DNA of 64,000 nt from Microcebus murinus (GCF_040939455.1 NC_134122.1:27869501-27933500); one strand, 5' to 3'. Shown: positions 22,800 through 35,429, counted from the first letter of the stretch. The notes: a model not told the origin generated them from the sequence alone. Numbers and translations are program-made.

Positions 22800-23224
22800 C
22801 TGGCTCCACAATAGTAGATAAAAAAGTTAATGAGAGAAATACCACAAGGGCTATATGTTAGGATTCTGACGTAGACCTCCTGTCCCGTCCCCATAGGCAG
22901 AAGTACACAAAATACTCTGATGGGTTAGTCATGGGAATCCTGCTAGGGCTATTTTGCTATGAAAATTGTAAGCTATAGATCCTTTCTATTCTCCTTATCC
23001 TACAGGAGCTGTCCATTTTATTGAGATAAGATGAGTGCTCTTTCAAAAACTTACCTTTAAATACTAAAAGTATATGCCTGGTTGTGATGTGCTCACACTC
23101 TAAAAGGCACATAAGTAATGAGAACCATTAATGGAAAAGTAGTTTCCTGCCTCAAATCATACTTATGTTGGTCATAAGTGCATTGAGGAAAGAGCAAGAG
23201 AAACTACCTAGCACTATGTAAATT

Positions 23225-23445
23225 GGGCTTCTTCTTTTTCCTTCTCTTCACCTCTCCTCTGTTTTCTTTTGTTTGTGAATCTCCTGCTCCCTCCTCTCTT
23301 CTCTGTCTTCTTTGTCGTCATCTTCATAGTCCTCCTCTTCCCCCTCATGCTCCTTCTACTCTTCCTCCTGCTATTTTGACACCTCCTCCTCCTTCTTATC
23401 TTTCCCCTTCTTACCTCTATTTCCCCCTCTCTCTCTTTACCCCAA
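23225..23445 (+). repeat. Pyrimidine-rich low-complexity tract, gene B intron 11
   Basis: Long CTT/CTC-rich run. On the gene strand it is purine-rich. The open frames over it are compositional. Confidence 0.8.
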
Positions 23446-25178
23446 AATAGAATAATATAAGTCAGGTAATTTACATGGGCATTTAATGCTACTCTCCTGT
23501 AATATAATCACAGCTTTCTTTCTCTATCTGCTCCACAAGGCTATAAATTCTTTGAAAGTTAGACCTGTATTTTGTTCAAATTGATTCCCCTCTATATGAT
23601 TATATGAAGGAAAGATGTTGTTGTGGGTAAAGTGATAATGACATTGTGGTGTTGTGTTTCAAAAGATGTCCTTATATTTGGGAGAGCATTCTGAAAGACT
23701 TAAAGGCAATTGCGTCAAAATACCAGGAGTTTGTGAGATGGTTGTGGTGCTGTGTGGATGGGGCAGCTGACACATGTTGATCATTCTTACGTCAGATGAT
23801 ACGTACATGCAGATGCATTAAAAGTACTCTATACACTTGTTTCTATAGAATAAACATGCATATATGTGAAATGTCCTCCATCATACATTTTTTTTTTCAT
23901 TTTTGGATATCTCACATTCTGGCCTAGTTCCTGACAGTAAGTAAGCACTTACTCTCTGTTTGGTGACAGAATGAATCCACGGGGAGTATAGTGAGTGGTC
24001 TCTGATTTTGTGTTTGTGCAGCTAGAGGAGATTGAATTGCTCAGGTTCAAAGAAACACAGAATTCTGTAGCTCCAGAAAAAAGAGGACTTGGTCAATTCC
24101 AATTACTCTTCCAACACATATGTGCAGACTCCATGTTAGCCCAACGGACACCACAGTCAAGAAGACAAGCTCCCTGCCATCATCCTGCTTGTAGTGATGA
24201 TGGATCAATAAAGGTCTAGCTCCCAGGACTCCTGACTCACCAGCCAGTGCCCTAAAAACTGTATTCCTAAGTTTGCTTACCAATAGAATAAGGAAAAGGC
24301 ATCAACTTTTTCCAGAGTTCCAAAGTGCAGTCTTGGCGCTGTATTCCCAAAGTAGCCTGCTGGAATGTCTGAGATGTCTAGATAACTATGACTGTGCTTT
24401 GGAAGAGTCACTGACCACTGAGAGTACAAGGGACCTGGCGCAGGACTGCAGCCACAGACAGGACCAGGAAGACCTGTGCTGTCCTCTGTCCTCAATGGAG
24501 TGGCTTACACCGACAGAGATTAGGACTTCTTAGGCCCTCAGCCTGCACCTTTACAATTACCCTTGAGGAAACAGCAGCCAATGTTGAACACAAAGGAATG
24601 TGAAAACAGTTGTTAAAGTTGCTGGTAAATTCACAAAGATATAGGGAATAGCACACAAAAGCTGAAAAGAGTAAAAAGCCTATACTAATATAAAATAAGA
24701 GTGAAATGAATTATGACAAATCTTACCAAAAAGGATAGTCGATACTTTATAGTTTACTCTTAAAAAAAGTAACCATCAGTCCAAACCTAAATAAAACATG
24801 TTTTGAAATATGTATACATTGTGGAATGGCTAAATAAAGGAAATTGCCATATGTACAAAAAACCTACATAAACATGATAACACTCTAGTTTTTAGTAAGT
24901 TATAGATGCATAGAACAATGTCCATCAAGGAATACATCACGTAATTAATGAAGCTTATCTTATGGTGTTTGACTGTGTGTGGCTATAGTTTTCCTTTTAG
25001 TAATCTCTCGTTTATAAACTTTCACAATCAGTAAGTTTTTAATACATGTTTGTACAAATAAAAAGACTTAGAAGATAATCACTGTACAGCACATGATTAT
25101 TATGTACACTAAGAGATGTCAGAATGTGCTTCAACCAGCCTTGTTCAGGGTGGGCTCCCTTTCCCAGGGGCCTTGTAC

Positions 25179-25407
25179 CTTTCAGGCCGGAACTCCTCAA
25201 GCTCTGGCCAGTACTTTGAGTCTCGCTGAAGAGCAAAAGTTGGTATCATCATGGCTACCCCTTTGGTACTTTGAACGCTCCCTTGATTTCAATGTCTTTC
25301 TTATAGACCCTCTCAAGTCTTGCACCAATGGGGAATAATCTGAGAGTTTCGTTCACCACCATGTCAAGATACTCCATCTGTACCAGGGTGTCATAAGTGG
25401 CAGGTGT
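25179..25407 (-). pseudogene. Gene B exon 11, frameshifted
   Basis: Reads [20 protein letters not shown] then [20 protein letters not shown], with the K-helix ExxR intact. After GCGTTC the sequence is AAAGTACCAAAGGGGTAG, two bases longer than the TTCATTCCCAAAGGGG seen in human CYP3A4, so the frame hits TAG. Skipping two bases restores [20 protein letters not shown] and the exon end CCTGAAAG. Donor GTACAA, acceptor TTCCCAG. Confidence 0.92.
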
Positions 25408-26164
25408 CTGGGAAGAAAGAGCCCATATTTTAATAAATTGAGACTTGGAATCAACTGTCATTGCAGTCAATTGAGTATTATTGAAGTGTTAGGGGGATCA
25501 AAAGAAGCATATTGGCAAAGGATCTTCACATCCATAAGGCATTTTAATAACTATCAAGTACTTGATCTGCTTTCTGTCCCATGAGACATGTGGAGATGTT
25601 ACAGATGTGGGAGACCTGTGGCGACATCCCCTATGCAGGCACTGAAATCCTGAGCATCACCACATAGTGCCTTTTCCTGTATCATGAGCAAATGTCAAGA
25701 AAGGATGAACATTACCTTTCACTACAATATGTCAAAGTCAATGTCACCTTGCTAAAATGAGGCCACATGTGTACCCAGGAAAGGAAAAGAGCATATAAAG
25801 GGCAAATGCCCCTGTTCCATTTAAGGGTTTTTAGTTGGAAATCCTGCTTGGTATCTCTTTTGCTTACATATGTAAAATGTAAGTAGAAACACTGTAAAAA
25901 GCTGTATAAATAACTTGAGGATAAACTAGTCTATCTCTTACCCAAACATACTCAGTGTTGTCAATGTGTCCCCTGGATGATCATAAAAGGACTTCAGCTG
26001 TAAGTGAAATATAGAGTAGCCTTCTCTTCGAAAAATTTAAAGCATTTTAGTTACAATAGAGCTAGAAAATTTTGAGAAGTTACAATACTGAGGCTTCAGG
26101 GAAAATTGAAATATTTTCTCTACACACATTGGTGAGGGAACTTAAGGGAACAATATTGGGCTAC

Positions 26165-26282
26165 AGATAAACTCTTGCCACTCCAAGTTGGTCCATGGAC
26201 CAGCTGCATCAACAGGATCTGGCAGGTTATTAGAAAGACAGAATCTAAAGCCCCATCTAGACCTAAAGAATCAGTACCTGAT
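26165..26282. mobile_element. MER5-like hAT fragment
   Basis: GGTCCATGGACCAGCTGCAT followed by TTATTAGAAAGACAGAATCT and AAGAATCAGTACCTG resembles MER5A. It lies between exons 9 and 11 of gene B, where exon 10 is missing. Confidence 0.6.
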
Positions 26283-27754
26283 CTATCTCGAGACATCATC
26301 TGTGGCTGAGAAGCATAGACTTTACCTTTAAGAGGCATCGGGTACGAGAAGATCTTGGGTACAGTATTTCAAAATGGACTATCTTAGGATGTATAGAAAC
26401 TACAGAAAGAGACAAAAAGCTCAAAGGGTGGTCACTGACCATTGTCTGATGAATGGCACTAAAATAGCAGAAGTCTTTATGATAACAGGTTGGCCTCCTC
26501 CTTGATTGTTTCTCTGGAGAGAAGCAGAGCATAGTCATGGTTGGACTGTTTAACTGGGACTGAATTAGACCCTTTATACACCCAAACTACTGAAATACAT
26601 ATGGTGCTCACCCCACCATGTAATTCATTACTATAAACAATACCAATGAGTGTCAGAAGTGTCTGCATAGTTGTGATTTTTCAGAGATACTTCTGTGATA
26701 CTTCAGGGGGTAAATTCAAGTATCAAATTTTAATGCAGTTAGCATCAACCCCATGAAACTTAATTGAACTTGTTATAATCTCAACGTTTAGAGCTCTGCT
26801 TTTTAATGAGATAACCACTAAACACATATACCTGCTTAAAGTTAAATTATAATTAATTAAAATTAAATACATGTTAAAATTCTTTTTGAATGGCTGTAGG
26901 CACATGTTCAATGTCCAGTAGCCACATGTGTCCAGTGGTCACTGTGCAGAACAGGGAAATGACAGACTTTTTCCTTCATGAGAGAAAGTTGTATTGGCAT
27001 AGATAGATTGATGATAGGTAGATAATGGATAGACAGATGATAGAATAGATGTACACATAGACACATGTACAGTAGTCGCTGGAGCAAGTCAATCCTGAGT
27101 CTGGATAACAATTGTTAAATATTCAGGACTTTTGTGAGATGGTTGTTAAAGTTTGAAGCTTGAAACTGACCATGATCCTTATTTTGCCACCATCACTGTT
27201 GTTATAATTTGAGTCGGAACGATCCATGAATGGTGAAACTAGTTGGTGAAAGGTCAGGAGGAATAGGACATTTACATAGTCTAAAATGTTTCCCCATAGG
27301 TTACTTACTCATTATGAAGGGAAAACTAAATCTTTACAGTAGATTCAGCTTCCAAACACACTTTCACCAAGTATTCCTAGTTAAAATCACCCTTGCTGGG
27401 CCAGTGTGCCTCCTGATTTGATGTCAGATGCAAAATTGTTGACAGACGTTCTGACTCAGTGGATCTGGGGGAGGCTGAGAACCTGCATTTGTTCTGGTGT
27501 TGGTGATTCACAGACCCATGGCTGAGTTCGAGGCATGAGAGGATTGTTCAGTGTTGCCCTTCTTCCTTCAACATGGCTATTCTTGTGTGCTTCTAGAAGG
27601 TGCATCAAGCTACCATTTCTAATATTTGAATGTGTGTCATTCTGCAGTGTGGCAGACATTCCTCTCTTTCTGAAAAGCTTCCTGCACATTTTCAGATCAA
27701 GTCTCTCCCTCTGGGCTTCCTCATCAGGAGTTCGCAGAAATCCTCCTTACTTAC

Positions 27755-27821
27755 CTTTATGGGACCTAGTTTCTTTTGAATCCTGTGAATCGATCATCAG
27801 CTGGAGGAAATCTACTCGGTG
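27755..27821 (-). pseudogene. Gene B exon 9
   Basis: 67 bases encoding HRVDFLQLMIDSQDSKETRS then HK, with acceptor CCTCCAG and donor GTAAGT. Open. The next coding piece downstream is exon 11; the expected exon 10 is not in the 2.35 kb between. Confidence 0.92.
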
Positions 27822-28318
27822 CTGGAGGCAGAAAGAGAAATTTCAGTGACAGAAAGTGAGCCGTGAGGTCATTAGTACATTAAGTACATTAAGAGTGAAA
27901 TCCTCACCCTCCTTTCTGACAATATGGGCCTCTGAAGTCCAGAGTCTGCCTGGTGTTGCATGAGTCACCAGTGAACAAAAACATCCAAGACCCTGGAGGA
28001 GAGGATGTTTCCCTGGGAGAATTCCAGCCACCACATGCAACTGCTTTTAGGTCTTCACCCTCCCTTATCCTTTGCTTCTCTGGGTTTTGGACACTGTTTC
28101 CTGGCCAAAGGGTGGCCGGATCCTTTTCCCATCACACCTACTTGCTCAGGACTTAAATTCTTTTTGTTTTAAGGCCTTCATTCTGAACCAACGGTCACAT
28201 AGATTAATTTTCTGACATTTTCAGAGCTCCTTTACAGTCTTTTTGTGAAATGAAAAGAATATGATTTCCCAAATTACCAAAAAGTGAATATCTTCATGTA
28301 ACCACCATCACATTTTAC

Positions 28319-28446
28319 CTTTTGTTTATCTCGGAGGCGACTTTCTTTCATCCTTTTTACAGAGTTTTTTAGAAAGTTTGTAGCATCTTTTGGAAACATA
28401 GAGATATTTAATGCTTCAAAAATTGGAATAAGGAATGGAAAGAGTG
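28319..28446 (-). pseudogene. Gene B exon 8
   Basis: 128 bases, the human length, open from acceptor ATATAG to donor GTAAAA. It encodes [20 protein letters not shown] onward to [10 protein letters not shown], closer to CYP3A5-like spelling (LFPF..P.FEALN) than to CYP3A4 (VFPF). Confidence 0.9.
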
Positions 28447-28799
28447 CTATATGGGATAAAAAAGAAAACCATCATGAAAACACAAAATTTACCTGGAGCA
28501 ATTATAATTTTCTCTATTACGAGTGTGAAAAGTAATAGACTTCTGGGTTCTCGAGCAGGAACCATTCCCTCATGACCTTTGCTCATCTTCCAGGCCAATG
28601 GCTGAGCAATGGAACATCCACAATTACAGGCAACACTATAGCTATGAGATCAATGACCTCTTCAGCATTTTGGGTCACAGGAATAAGTTAACAAGAGTAA
28701 ATTCCCTGATCTCTTGGTCCTTATACAAGACTATGGTCTGCTGCTTTAATTAATTGTGGTTACCATGAAATAGTAGTGGTGATAGATAATACATCCTAT

Positions 28800-29492
28800 G
28801 TCCTTCATCTACTGTGGGATGAAACTAGAAATCAATAACTAAAAGAAATTTTGGAAAGTCAGAAATATGTGAAAATTAAATAATGCACTTTTAAATAACC
28901 AATGGGTCAAAGTAGAATCCAAAGGACAATTAGAAATTGTTTTGTGATGAATCAAAATGATGATATGATATGCCTAAAATTATGGGATGGAAGAAAAGCA
29001 GTGGTCAGAGGATAATTTATAGCTTTACATGTCTAAATTTATGAAAAAAGGTCTAAAATCAATAATCTAAATTTACACCATAAAGTAGTGAAAAAACAAG
29101 AACAAAATAAACATAATTCAAGCAGTATGAAAAATTATAAGAATAACTGAAGTATACACTAATGACACAGAAACTTAAAATAATACAGAAAAATTAATAA
29201 AATCCAAAGATGTTACTTTGAATTATATCATCAAAATTAGCAAACCTTTAGCTAGATTGACCGAGAAAAAATGAGAGACAACTTATCTTAATAGTCTCAC
29301 AAATGAAAGAATGGAATTGACTACTCACATTAACAAAATTATATAAAGAGGAAAGAAATGAAAACTAGAATAAAAAATAGAGAAATATCATTGAAATCAT
29401 TTGTAGGAAGTATCCAGAGTAGGGACGTCTAGAGACACAAAAAATAGATTAGTGGTTTCGTACAGTGATGGGGTTGAGGGCTTGGTGATAGC
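28800..29492 (+). mobile_element. Old L1 fragment, 5' side, interrupted
   Basis: Translates with many breaks into L1 ORF2 text before the RT domain (for example 'SKPLARLTEK'), then jumps to a 3'-end-like part. Its 3' end resumes at 34080-34240 after a younger L1. Confidence 0.7.
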
Positions 29493-32400
29493 TAAAATTA
29501 CAAGTCTCTACAATTCAGCAAGAAGACATAAGAATTTTAAATATTTACACACCCAACACAGTTGTCTACAGGTTCCTTAAGCAAATCCTACTTGATCTAA
29601 ACAAAATGATATACAACAATACTACAATAGCAGTGGACTTCAACACCCCACTGACAACAGAACAGATCATCAAAACAGGAAATAAACAAAAAAGCAGTGC
29701 ACTGAAACAGAATTCCAGATTAAATGGGCTTCACAGACATTTACAGAACCTTCTACATAGAAACCACTGAACATACATTCTTTTTATCAGCTCATGGAAC
29801 ATTCTCTAAGATTGACCACATCCTAGGGCAGAACACATTTTTCAACAGATTTAAAAACTAGAAATTATATGGTATATCTTCTAAGACCACAGTGGAATAA
29901 AATTAGAAATCAATTTGAAAAGATACACTCGTCTCTACACAGAGTCATGGAAACTAAACAACTTACAGGTGAACCATTATTGGGTCAAGGAGGCAATTAA
30001 TATGGAAATCAAAATATTCTTTGAACTTAATGATAAAGGGAACACAAGTTATCAAAATCTGTGGGACACAGCTAAAGGAGCCCAGAGAGAAAAATTGACA
30101 GCCTTAAATGCCTACATCCAAAATATAGAAAGACCATGAAACACAAATCTAATGAATTCATTCAATGAACTGGAAAAAGAAGAAGAAACCAATCTCATAC
30201 CAAGCAGAAGAAAAGAAATGACCAAGATCAGAACAAACTAAATGAAGTCAATAATAAAATAACTATGTGAAAGATTAATGAAAGAAGAAGCTGGTTCTTT
30301 GAAAAGATAAATAAAATTGATATGCCTTTTGCTAAATTAAGCAGAAGCAGAAAAGAAAGGACTCTAATAAACTCAATTAAGAATGAAAAAGGAGAAATTA
30401 CAAATGATACCACAGAAATACAAAATATCATCCATGAATACTATAAAAATCTCTATGCACATAAGCTTGAAAATGTTGAGGAAATGAACAAATTCTTAGA
30501 AAGGCACAGCATCCCTAGGCTTAATCAGGAAAAAATAGAACTCCTGAACAGACCAATATCAAGTACAAAAATTGAAGTAGCAATAAAATCCTTCCAAAAA
30601 AAATAGTCCTGGATCAAATGGTTTCACACCTGAATTCTACCAGACTTACAAAAAAGAACTGGTGTCTATCCTACAAAAATAATTCCACAAGATAGAGAGG
30701 GAAGGAATCCTCCCCAACAGGTTTTAAAAAGCCAACATCACTGTAATATTAAAACCAGAAAAGGACTCATCAAGAAAACTACAGACCAATATCCCTTATA
30801 AATAGAGATGTAAAATCCTCAATAAAATCCTATCAAATTGAATAAGCTGCTCAACAAAAAATAATCCATCATGACCAAATGGGCTTCAAATCAGAGATTC
30901 AGGGATGGTTCAATATATGCAAATATATACATTTAATTCACCACATAAACATAAGTAAAAGTAAAAACCATATGATCTTCTCAATAGATGCAGAAAAATT
31001 CGTCTACAAAATTCACCACCCTTTTTTATAAGAAAAATTAACAAAACAGGCATAGGCAGGACTTACCTCAAAATGTTAAAAGGCATATATAACAAACTTC
31101 AGCCAACACCATACTGAATGAGGAAAAATTGAAGGCATTGCTGCTCAGAACCGGAACCAGACAAGGTTGCGCTCTGTCACCACTTCTATTCAACATAGTG
31201 CTGGAAGTCTTAGCCAGATAAGAGAAGGAAATAAAGGGCATCTAAATGGGAGCAGAAGAGGTCAAACTACTGATCTTTGCTGATGACATAATCTTATATC
31301 TATAAATCCCCAAAGATTATGACAAGAGACTACTGGAATTGATAAAGAAGCTCAACAAAGTCTCAGATTAGAAAATAAATGTCAGCAAATCAGTAGTATT
31401 CATATACACTAAAAAGCTCAAACTGAGAACCAAATCAAGGACTCAATACCTTTCACAATACTAACAAAGAAAATAAAATGCTCAGGAATATATTTAACTA
31501 GGGAGGTGACAGGCCTGTACATGGAGAGCTACGAAACTCTGAGGAAGAAAAGAGCAGAGGACATAAAGAGATGGAAACCATACCTTGCACATGGATTGGC
31601 AGAATCAACATTGTTAAAATGTCTATACTACTCCAAGTGATCTACAGTATTGATTCAATACCTATTAAGCTACTAATATCATTTTTCAGAGATCAAGAAA
31701 AAATAATTCTATGCTTTCTATGCAACCAGAGAAGACCCCATATCATTAAGGCAACCTTAAGCAAAAAGAACAAATTGGGAGGCCTCAATTTACCAGGCTA
31801 TAGTAATCAAAACAGTATGTTACTGGCACAAGAACAGAGACAAAGACCTATTGAAACAGGACTGAACCCTGAGACATAAAACCATCCTCATTATAGCCAT
31901 CTAATCTTTGACAAAGAAGACAAAAACTTACATTGGGGAAAAGAATGCCTATTCATTAAATGGTCCTGAGAAAATTGGATAGCCACATGTAGAAGACTGA
32001 ATCAGGATCCACACCTCTCACCATTTTCCTCTACTGATAGTCTTTCCCTAGGCCAATATGTATAAAGTCTGTTTATACATATTGGATGTATAAACAGACT
32101 TTTTGTGACAAAAGTCAACTCATGAGAGATAACAGACTCAAACCTAAGGCATGAAACCATATTAATTCTAGAAGAAAACATTAGGAAAACTTTTATACGT
32201 ATTGGCCTAGGGAAAGAATTTATGAGGAAAACCCCAAAGTGATCAGAGCATCAACAAAAACCAATCAATGGGACCTGATGAAATCAAAAACTTCTGCACA
32301 GCCACAGAAGCTATCAGTAGAGTGAATAGATAACCTACAGAATGAGAGGAAATAACTGCATACTATACATCTGATAAAGTGTTGAAAACTAGTATCTCTA

Positions 32401-32613
32401 TAGTACTGAGGAAAATCAGCAAGAAACAATCAAACAATCCCATTAAAAAGTGGGCAAAGATTATGAACAGAAACTCTCAAAAGAAGATAGACTAATGGGC
32501 AAGGAACATAGAAAAACATGCTCAATATCTCTACTCATCAGGGAAATGTAAATAAAATCCACAATCAGGTATCACTTAACTCAAGTGAGAATCGCTTTTA
32601 TCAAAAACTCTGA

Positions 32614-32940
32614 AAACAGGCTGGGCATGGTGGCTCACGCTTTTAACCCTAGCACACTGGGAGCCTGAGGTGGGATGATTCCTTGAGCTCAGGAGTTCAA
32701 GACCACTCTGAGAAAAAGTGATACCCTATCTCTACCATAGATAGAAAGAAATTAGCCAAACAACTAAAAATAGAAAAAATTAGCCAGGTACGATGACATG
32801 TGCCCGTAGTCTCAGCTACCTGGGAGGCTGAGGCAGGAGGATCGCTTGAGTCCAGGAGTTTCAGGTTGCTGTGCGCTAGGCTGATGCCACAGCACTCTAG
32901 CCGAGGCAGGAGAGTGACACTCTGTCTCAAAAGAAAAAGA
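32614..32940 (+). mobile_element. Alu nested in L1
   Basis: GGCTGGGCATGGTGGCTCAC start, strepsirrhine-type linker and right arm (GCGCTAGGCTGATGCCACAG), A-rich tail. Flanked by near-repeats TCTGAAAAC and TCTAAAAAC, a diverged target-site duplication. Confidence 0.9.
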
Positions 32941-33054
32941 AAAAGAAAAAATGTCTAAAAACAACAAATGTTGGTATGTATGTGGAGCGATAGGAACACT
33001 CATACAGTGCTGGTGGGACTGCAAACTAGTACAACCTCTGTAAAAAGTAATATA

Positions 33055-33366
33055 GGCTGGGCATGGTGGCTCATGCTTATAATCCAGCACTCTGAGTGGC
33101 GGATGTGGGAGGATCGCTCAAGGTCAGGAGTTCAAGACCACCCTGAGAAAGAGCAAGACCCCGTCTCTACTAAAAATATCAAGAAAGTAGCTGGACACCT
33201 AAAAATATATAGAAAAAATTAGCCAGACGTGGAGGCACAGGTCTGTACTCCCAGCCACTTGGGAGGCTGAGGCAGGAGGATTGCTTGAGCCCAGGAGTTT
33301 GAGGTGGCTCTGAGCTAGTCTGATGCCACAGCACTCTATCCCATGCAACAGAGCAAGACTCTGTCA

Positions 33367-33450
<84 letters not shown>

Positions 33451-33452
33451 AG
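33055..33452 (+). mobile_element. Alu with (GAAA)n tail nested in L1
   Basis: GGCTGGGCATGGTGGCTCAT start and right arm CTAGTCTGATGCCACAGCAC. The tail has become a GAAA microsatellite. A perfect 11-base target-site duplication AAAGTAATATA lies at 33044-33054 and 33453-33463. Confidence 0.93.
33366..33452 (+). repeat. (GAAA)n microsatellite
   Basis: About 21 near-uninterrupted GAAA units grown from the Alu tail. The open frame with alternating K/E and the minus-strand LSFF frame are by-products. Confidence 0.97.
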
Positions 33453-34079
33453 AAAGTAATATAGAGATACCTCAAAGAACTAAAAGTAGAACTAGTATTT
33501 TATCCAGGAAACCCACTACTGGGCATCTATCCTAAGAAACAAAGACATTATATAAGAATGGCATCTGCATTCAAATGTTTACGGCAGCACAATTGACAAT
33601 TGGAAATATGTGTAAACAACCCACATGCCCCTTAATATATGAGTGGATTAATAAAATGTGGTATGTGTGTATCATGGAGTTCTACTCAGGCCCCCCAAAC
33701 AATGGTGAACTAATACCTCTTGTATTATATTGAATGGAGCTGGAGCCCATTCTCTGAAGTGAAGTGTCACAAGAATGGAAAAACAAGCACCACATATACT
33801 CACCACCAAATTGGTACTAATTGATCAACACTTATGTGCACTTATTGAAGTAATATTCATTGCATGTCAGGCAGGTAGAAGGGGGAGGAGGAGATGGGTA
33901 TATTCATACCTAATGTGTAAGGTACGCACCGTCTGAGTGATGGGCACACGTGTAGCTCTGACTTGGGTGGTACCAAGGCAATATATGTAACCTAAATTTT
34001 ATAGCCCCATATTATTCTGAAATATAGAGAAGAAACCTAAAAAACAATGTAATGTTAAGAAAGTAAAAAAAAAAAAAAA

Positions 34080-34240
34080 GGTATCTGAGTTGATGAAAAT
34101 ACTCTAAATTTGACAATGGTGATGGCTATACATATGTTTGAATGTATTATCAATCATTGAAATGTCCATTTTAAGTGTGTACATTCTATGGTATTTGAAT
34201 TATATCTCAATAAAGTAGTTATTTTAAAAAGGAGAGAGAA
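34080..34240 (+). mobile_element. Old L1 3' end, continuation
   Basis: AATGGTGATGGCTATACATA and GAATTATATCTCAATAAAG are typical of older L1 3' ends. This is the other half of the element at 28800-29492. It ends about 20 bases from the exon 7 donor of gene B. Confidence 0.7.
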
Positions 34241-34262
34241 ATAGAAATAATAGTCCACCTAC

Positions 34263-34411
34263 TTATTGAGAGAAAGAATGGATCTAAGAAATCAAATCTT
34301 AAGAGCTTCTTGGTTTTTTCCGCAAAGGGATCTTGTGGGTTGTTGAGGGAATCGATGTTCACTCCAAATGATGTGCCCGTGATGACATCCATGCTGTAGG
34401 CCTCAAAGATG
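34263..34411 (-). pseudogene. Gene B exon 7
   Basis: 149 bases, the human exon 7 length, open. It encodes [20 protein letters not shown] onward to [13 protein letters not shown]. Acceptor CTACTCAG, donor GTAGGT. Retroelement sequence starts about 20 bases below the donor in intron 7. Confidence 0.9.
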
Positions 34412-34899
34412 CTGAGTAGAGAAAGACATGGAAAATAGAAATGAGCACTGCTTCACCATTCTTCTAGTGCACATGCAGCAACATGTGTGTGTAAATCCGT
34501 GTGAACTGTCAGCAGATGTCAAGAACCATAGCCTTTAGAACTATCTGCTTGATCATCTCCCATCTCACTCACTCCTGATGTGGTTATCATGTGCCAGTGA
34601 TGCAGCTGGCCCTGTGCTGGGGGTGGTGGAGACACTAAGTCAAGATAGTCCTACCTCTGAGCTCAAGGAGCTCAGGCACAGGGGGACAGAGACCCAAAGG
34701 ACCAAAGGACTGGAGTTCCAATCAAAAACATTTTGTACTTCATAAGTTTTGTAGATCTCCACAGATGTAAAAATGTGTTAAATAGACATCACTTATTTAA
34801 CAAATGTTTAGTGACAGTCTCCCAGGTGGTAGATCTCATGCTAGGTGTTCAATGTATTATATAGATTTCTCCCAAATGCCTACCCTCCTCTGAGTCTGA

Positions 34900-34925
34900 G
34901 TGTGTGTGTGTGTGTGTGTGTGTGT
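34900..34925 (+). repeat. (TG)n microsatellite
   Basis: Uninterrupted TG run of about 13 units between exons 7 and 4 of gene B. Confidence 0.95.
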
Positions 34926-35429
34926 AATCACCCAGCCACATGGTGTGGTTTCCAGTCTCTACATCTGAGTCTCCTTTTAAATGTAAATGACCCTGTGGTG
35001 GGAAACATTTTCTTCCAGGGTAATAGAGGGATATAAGATCCCTCCAAGGGATCCAGGGCTGTGCAGAGAAAAAAGGGACTGGTGACAGTTCACCAGGTGG
35101 CCTTGGCAAACTGTGGGTTGCTTGAGACTACTTCTATCTTTACTTAAAGCATAGCATGAACAACTTGAAAAAGAAATACTTTGAGATAGTAATTCTTTAA
35201 AAATTGTAGATAATACATAAAAGATTATGAATGTATTTTGAAGAAATGATACAATTAGTTGAAAGTCCTTTTATGTTAATTTTTTCACAGGGATACAGGA
35301 AAAAGAAAGAGATAATTCTCTTTTCTTATTTGGTAATTGCTAGAAGTCCTCTGGAAAAAGATAAAGTGGTAGGTGTGAATCTACATGCTGTTCCGACTTA
35401 CTGTATAGCGACTGTAGTCAAGACAGTGT

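Larger units (their letters stand above)
19946..23821. repeat. Segmental duplication, gene B 3' part
   Basis: Aligns collinearly with 60080-64000 (exons 13 and 12, introns 11 and 12, 3' flank), with small indels. Shows B and C are tandem copies. Confidence 0.9.
29493..34079 (+). mobile_element. 5'-truncated L1 in intron 7 of gene B
   Basis: Begins inside the ORF2 endonuclease part and runs to a G-rich 3' UTR and poly(A) at 34065-34079. ORF2 pieces are recognisable at 29915-30139, 30322-30606 and 31571-31879; the RT catalytic FADD is encoded at 31276-31287. Many stops. Two Alus have inserted into it and a template-switch insertion sits at about 32029-32108. It is antisense to the CYP3A pseudogene. 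Confidence 0.88.

Noticed and set aside
22433..22894. Single 153-codon minus frame containing the P450 heme loop
   Set aside because: Runs through both splice sites of exon 12; only 22637-22799 is exon, the rest is intron read-through.
23225..23450. Proline/serine-rich open frame
   Set aside because: Translation of a pyrimidine-rich tract.
33179..33535. Open frames with KKERKKE or LSFFLSFF repeats
   Set aside because: Translations of the GAAA microsatellite and the Alu around it.
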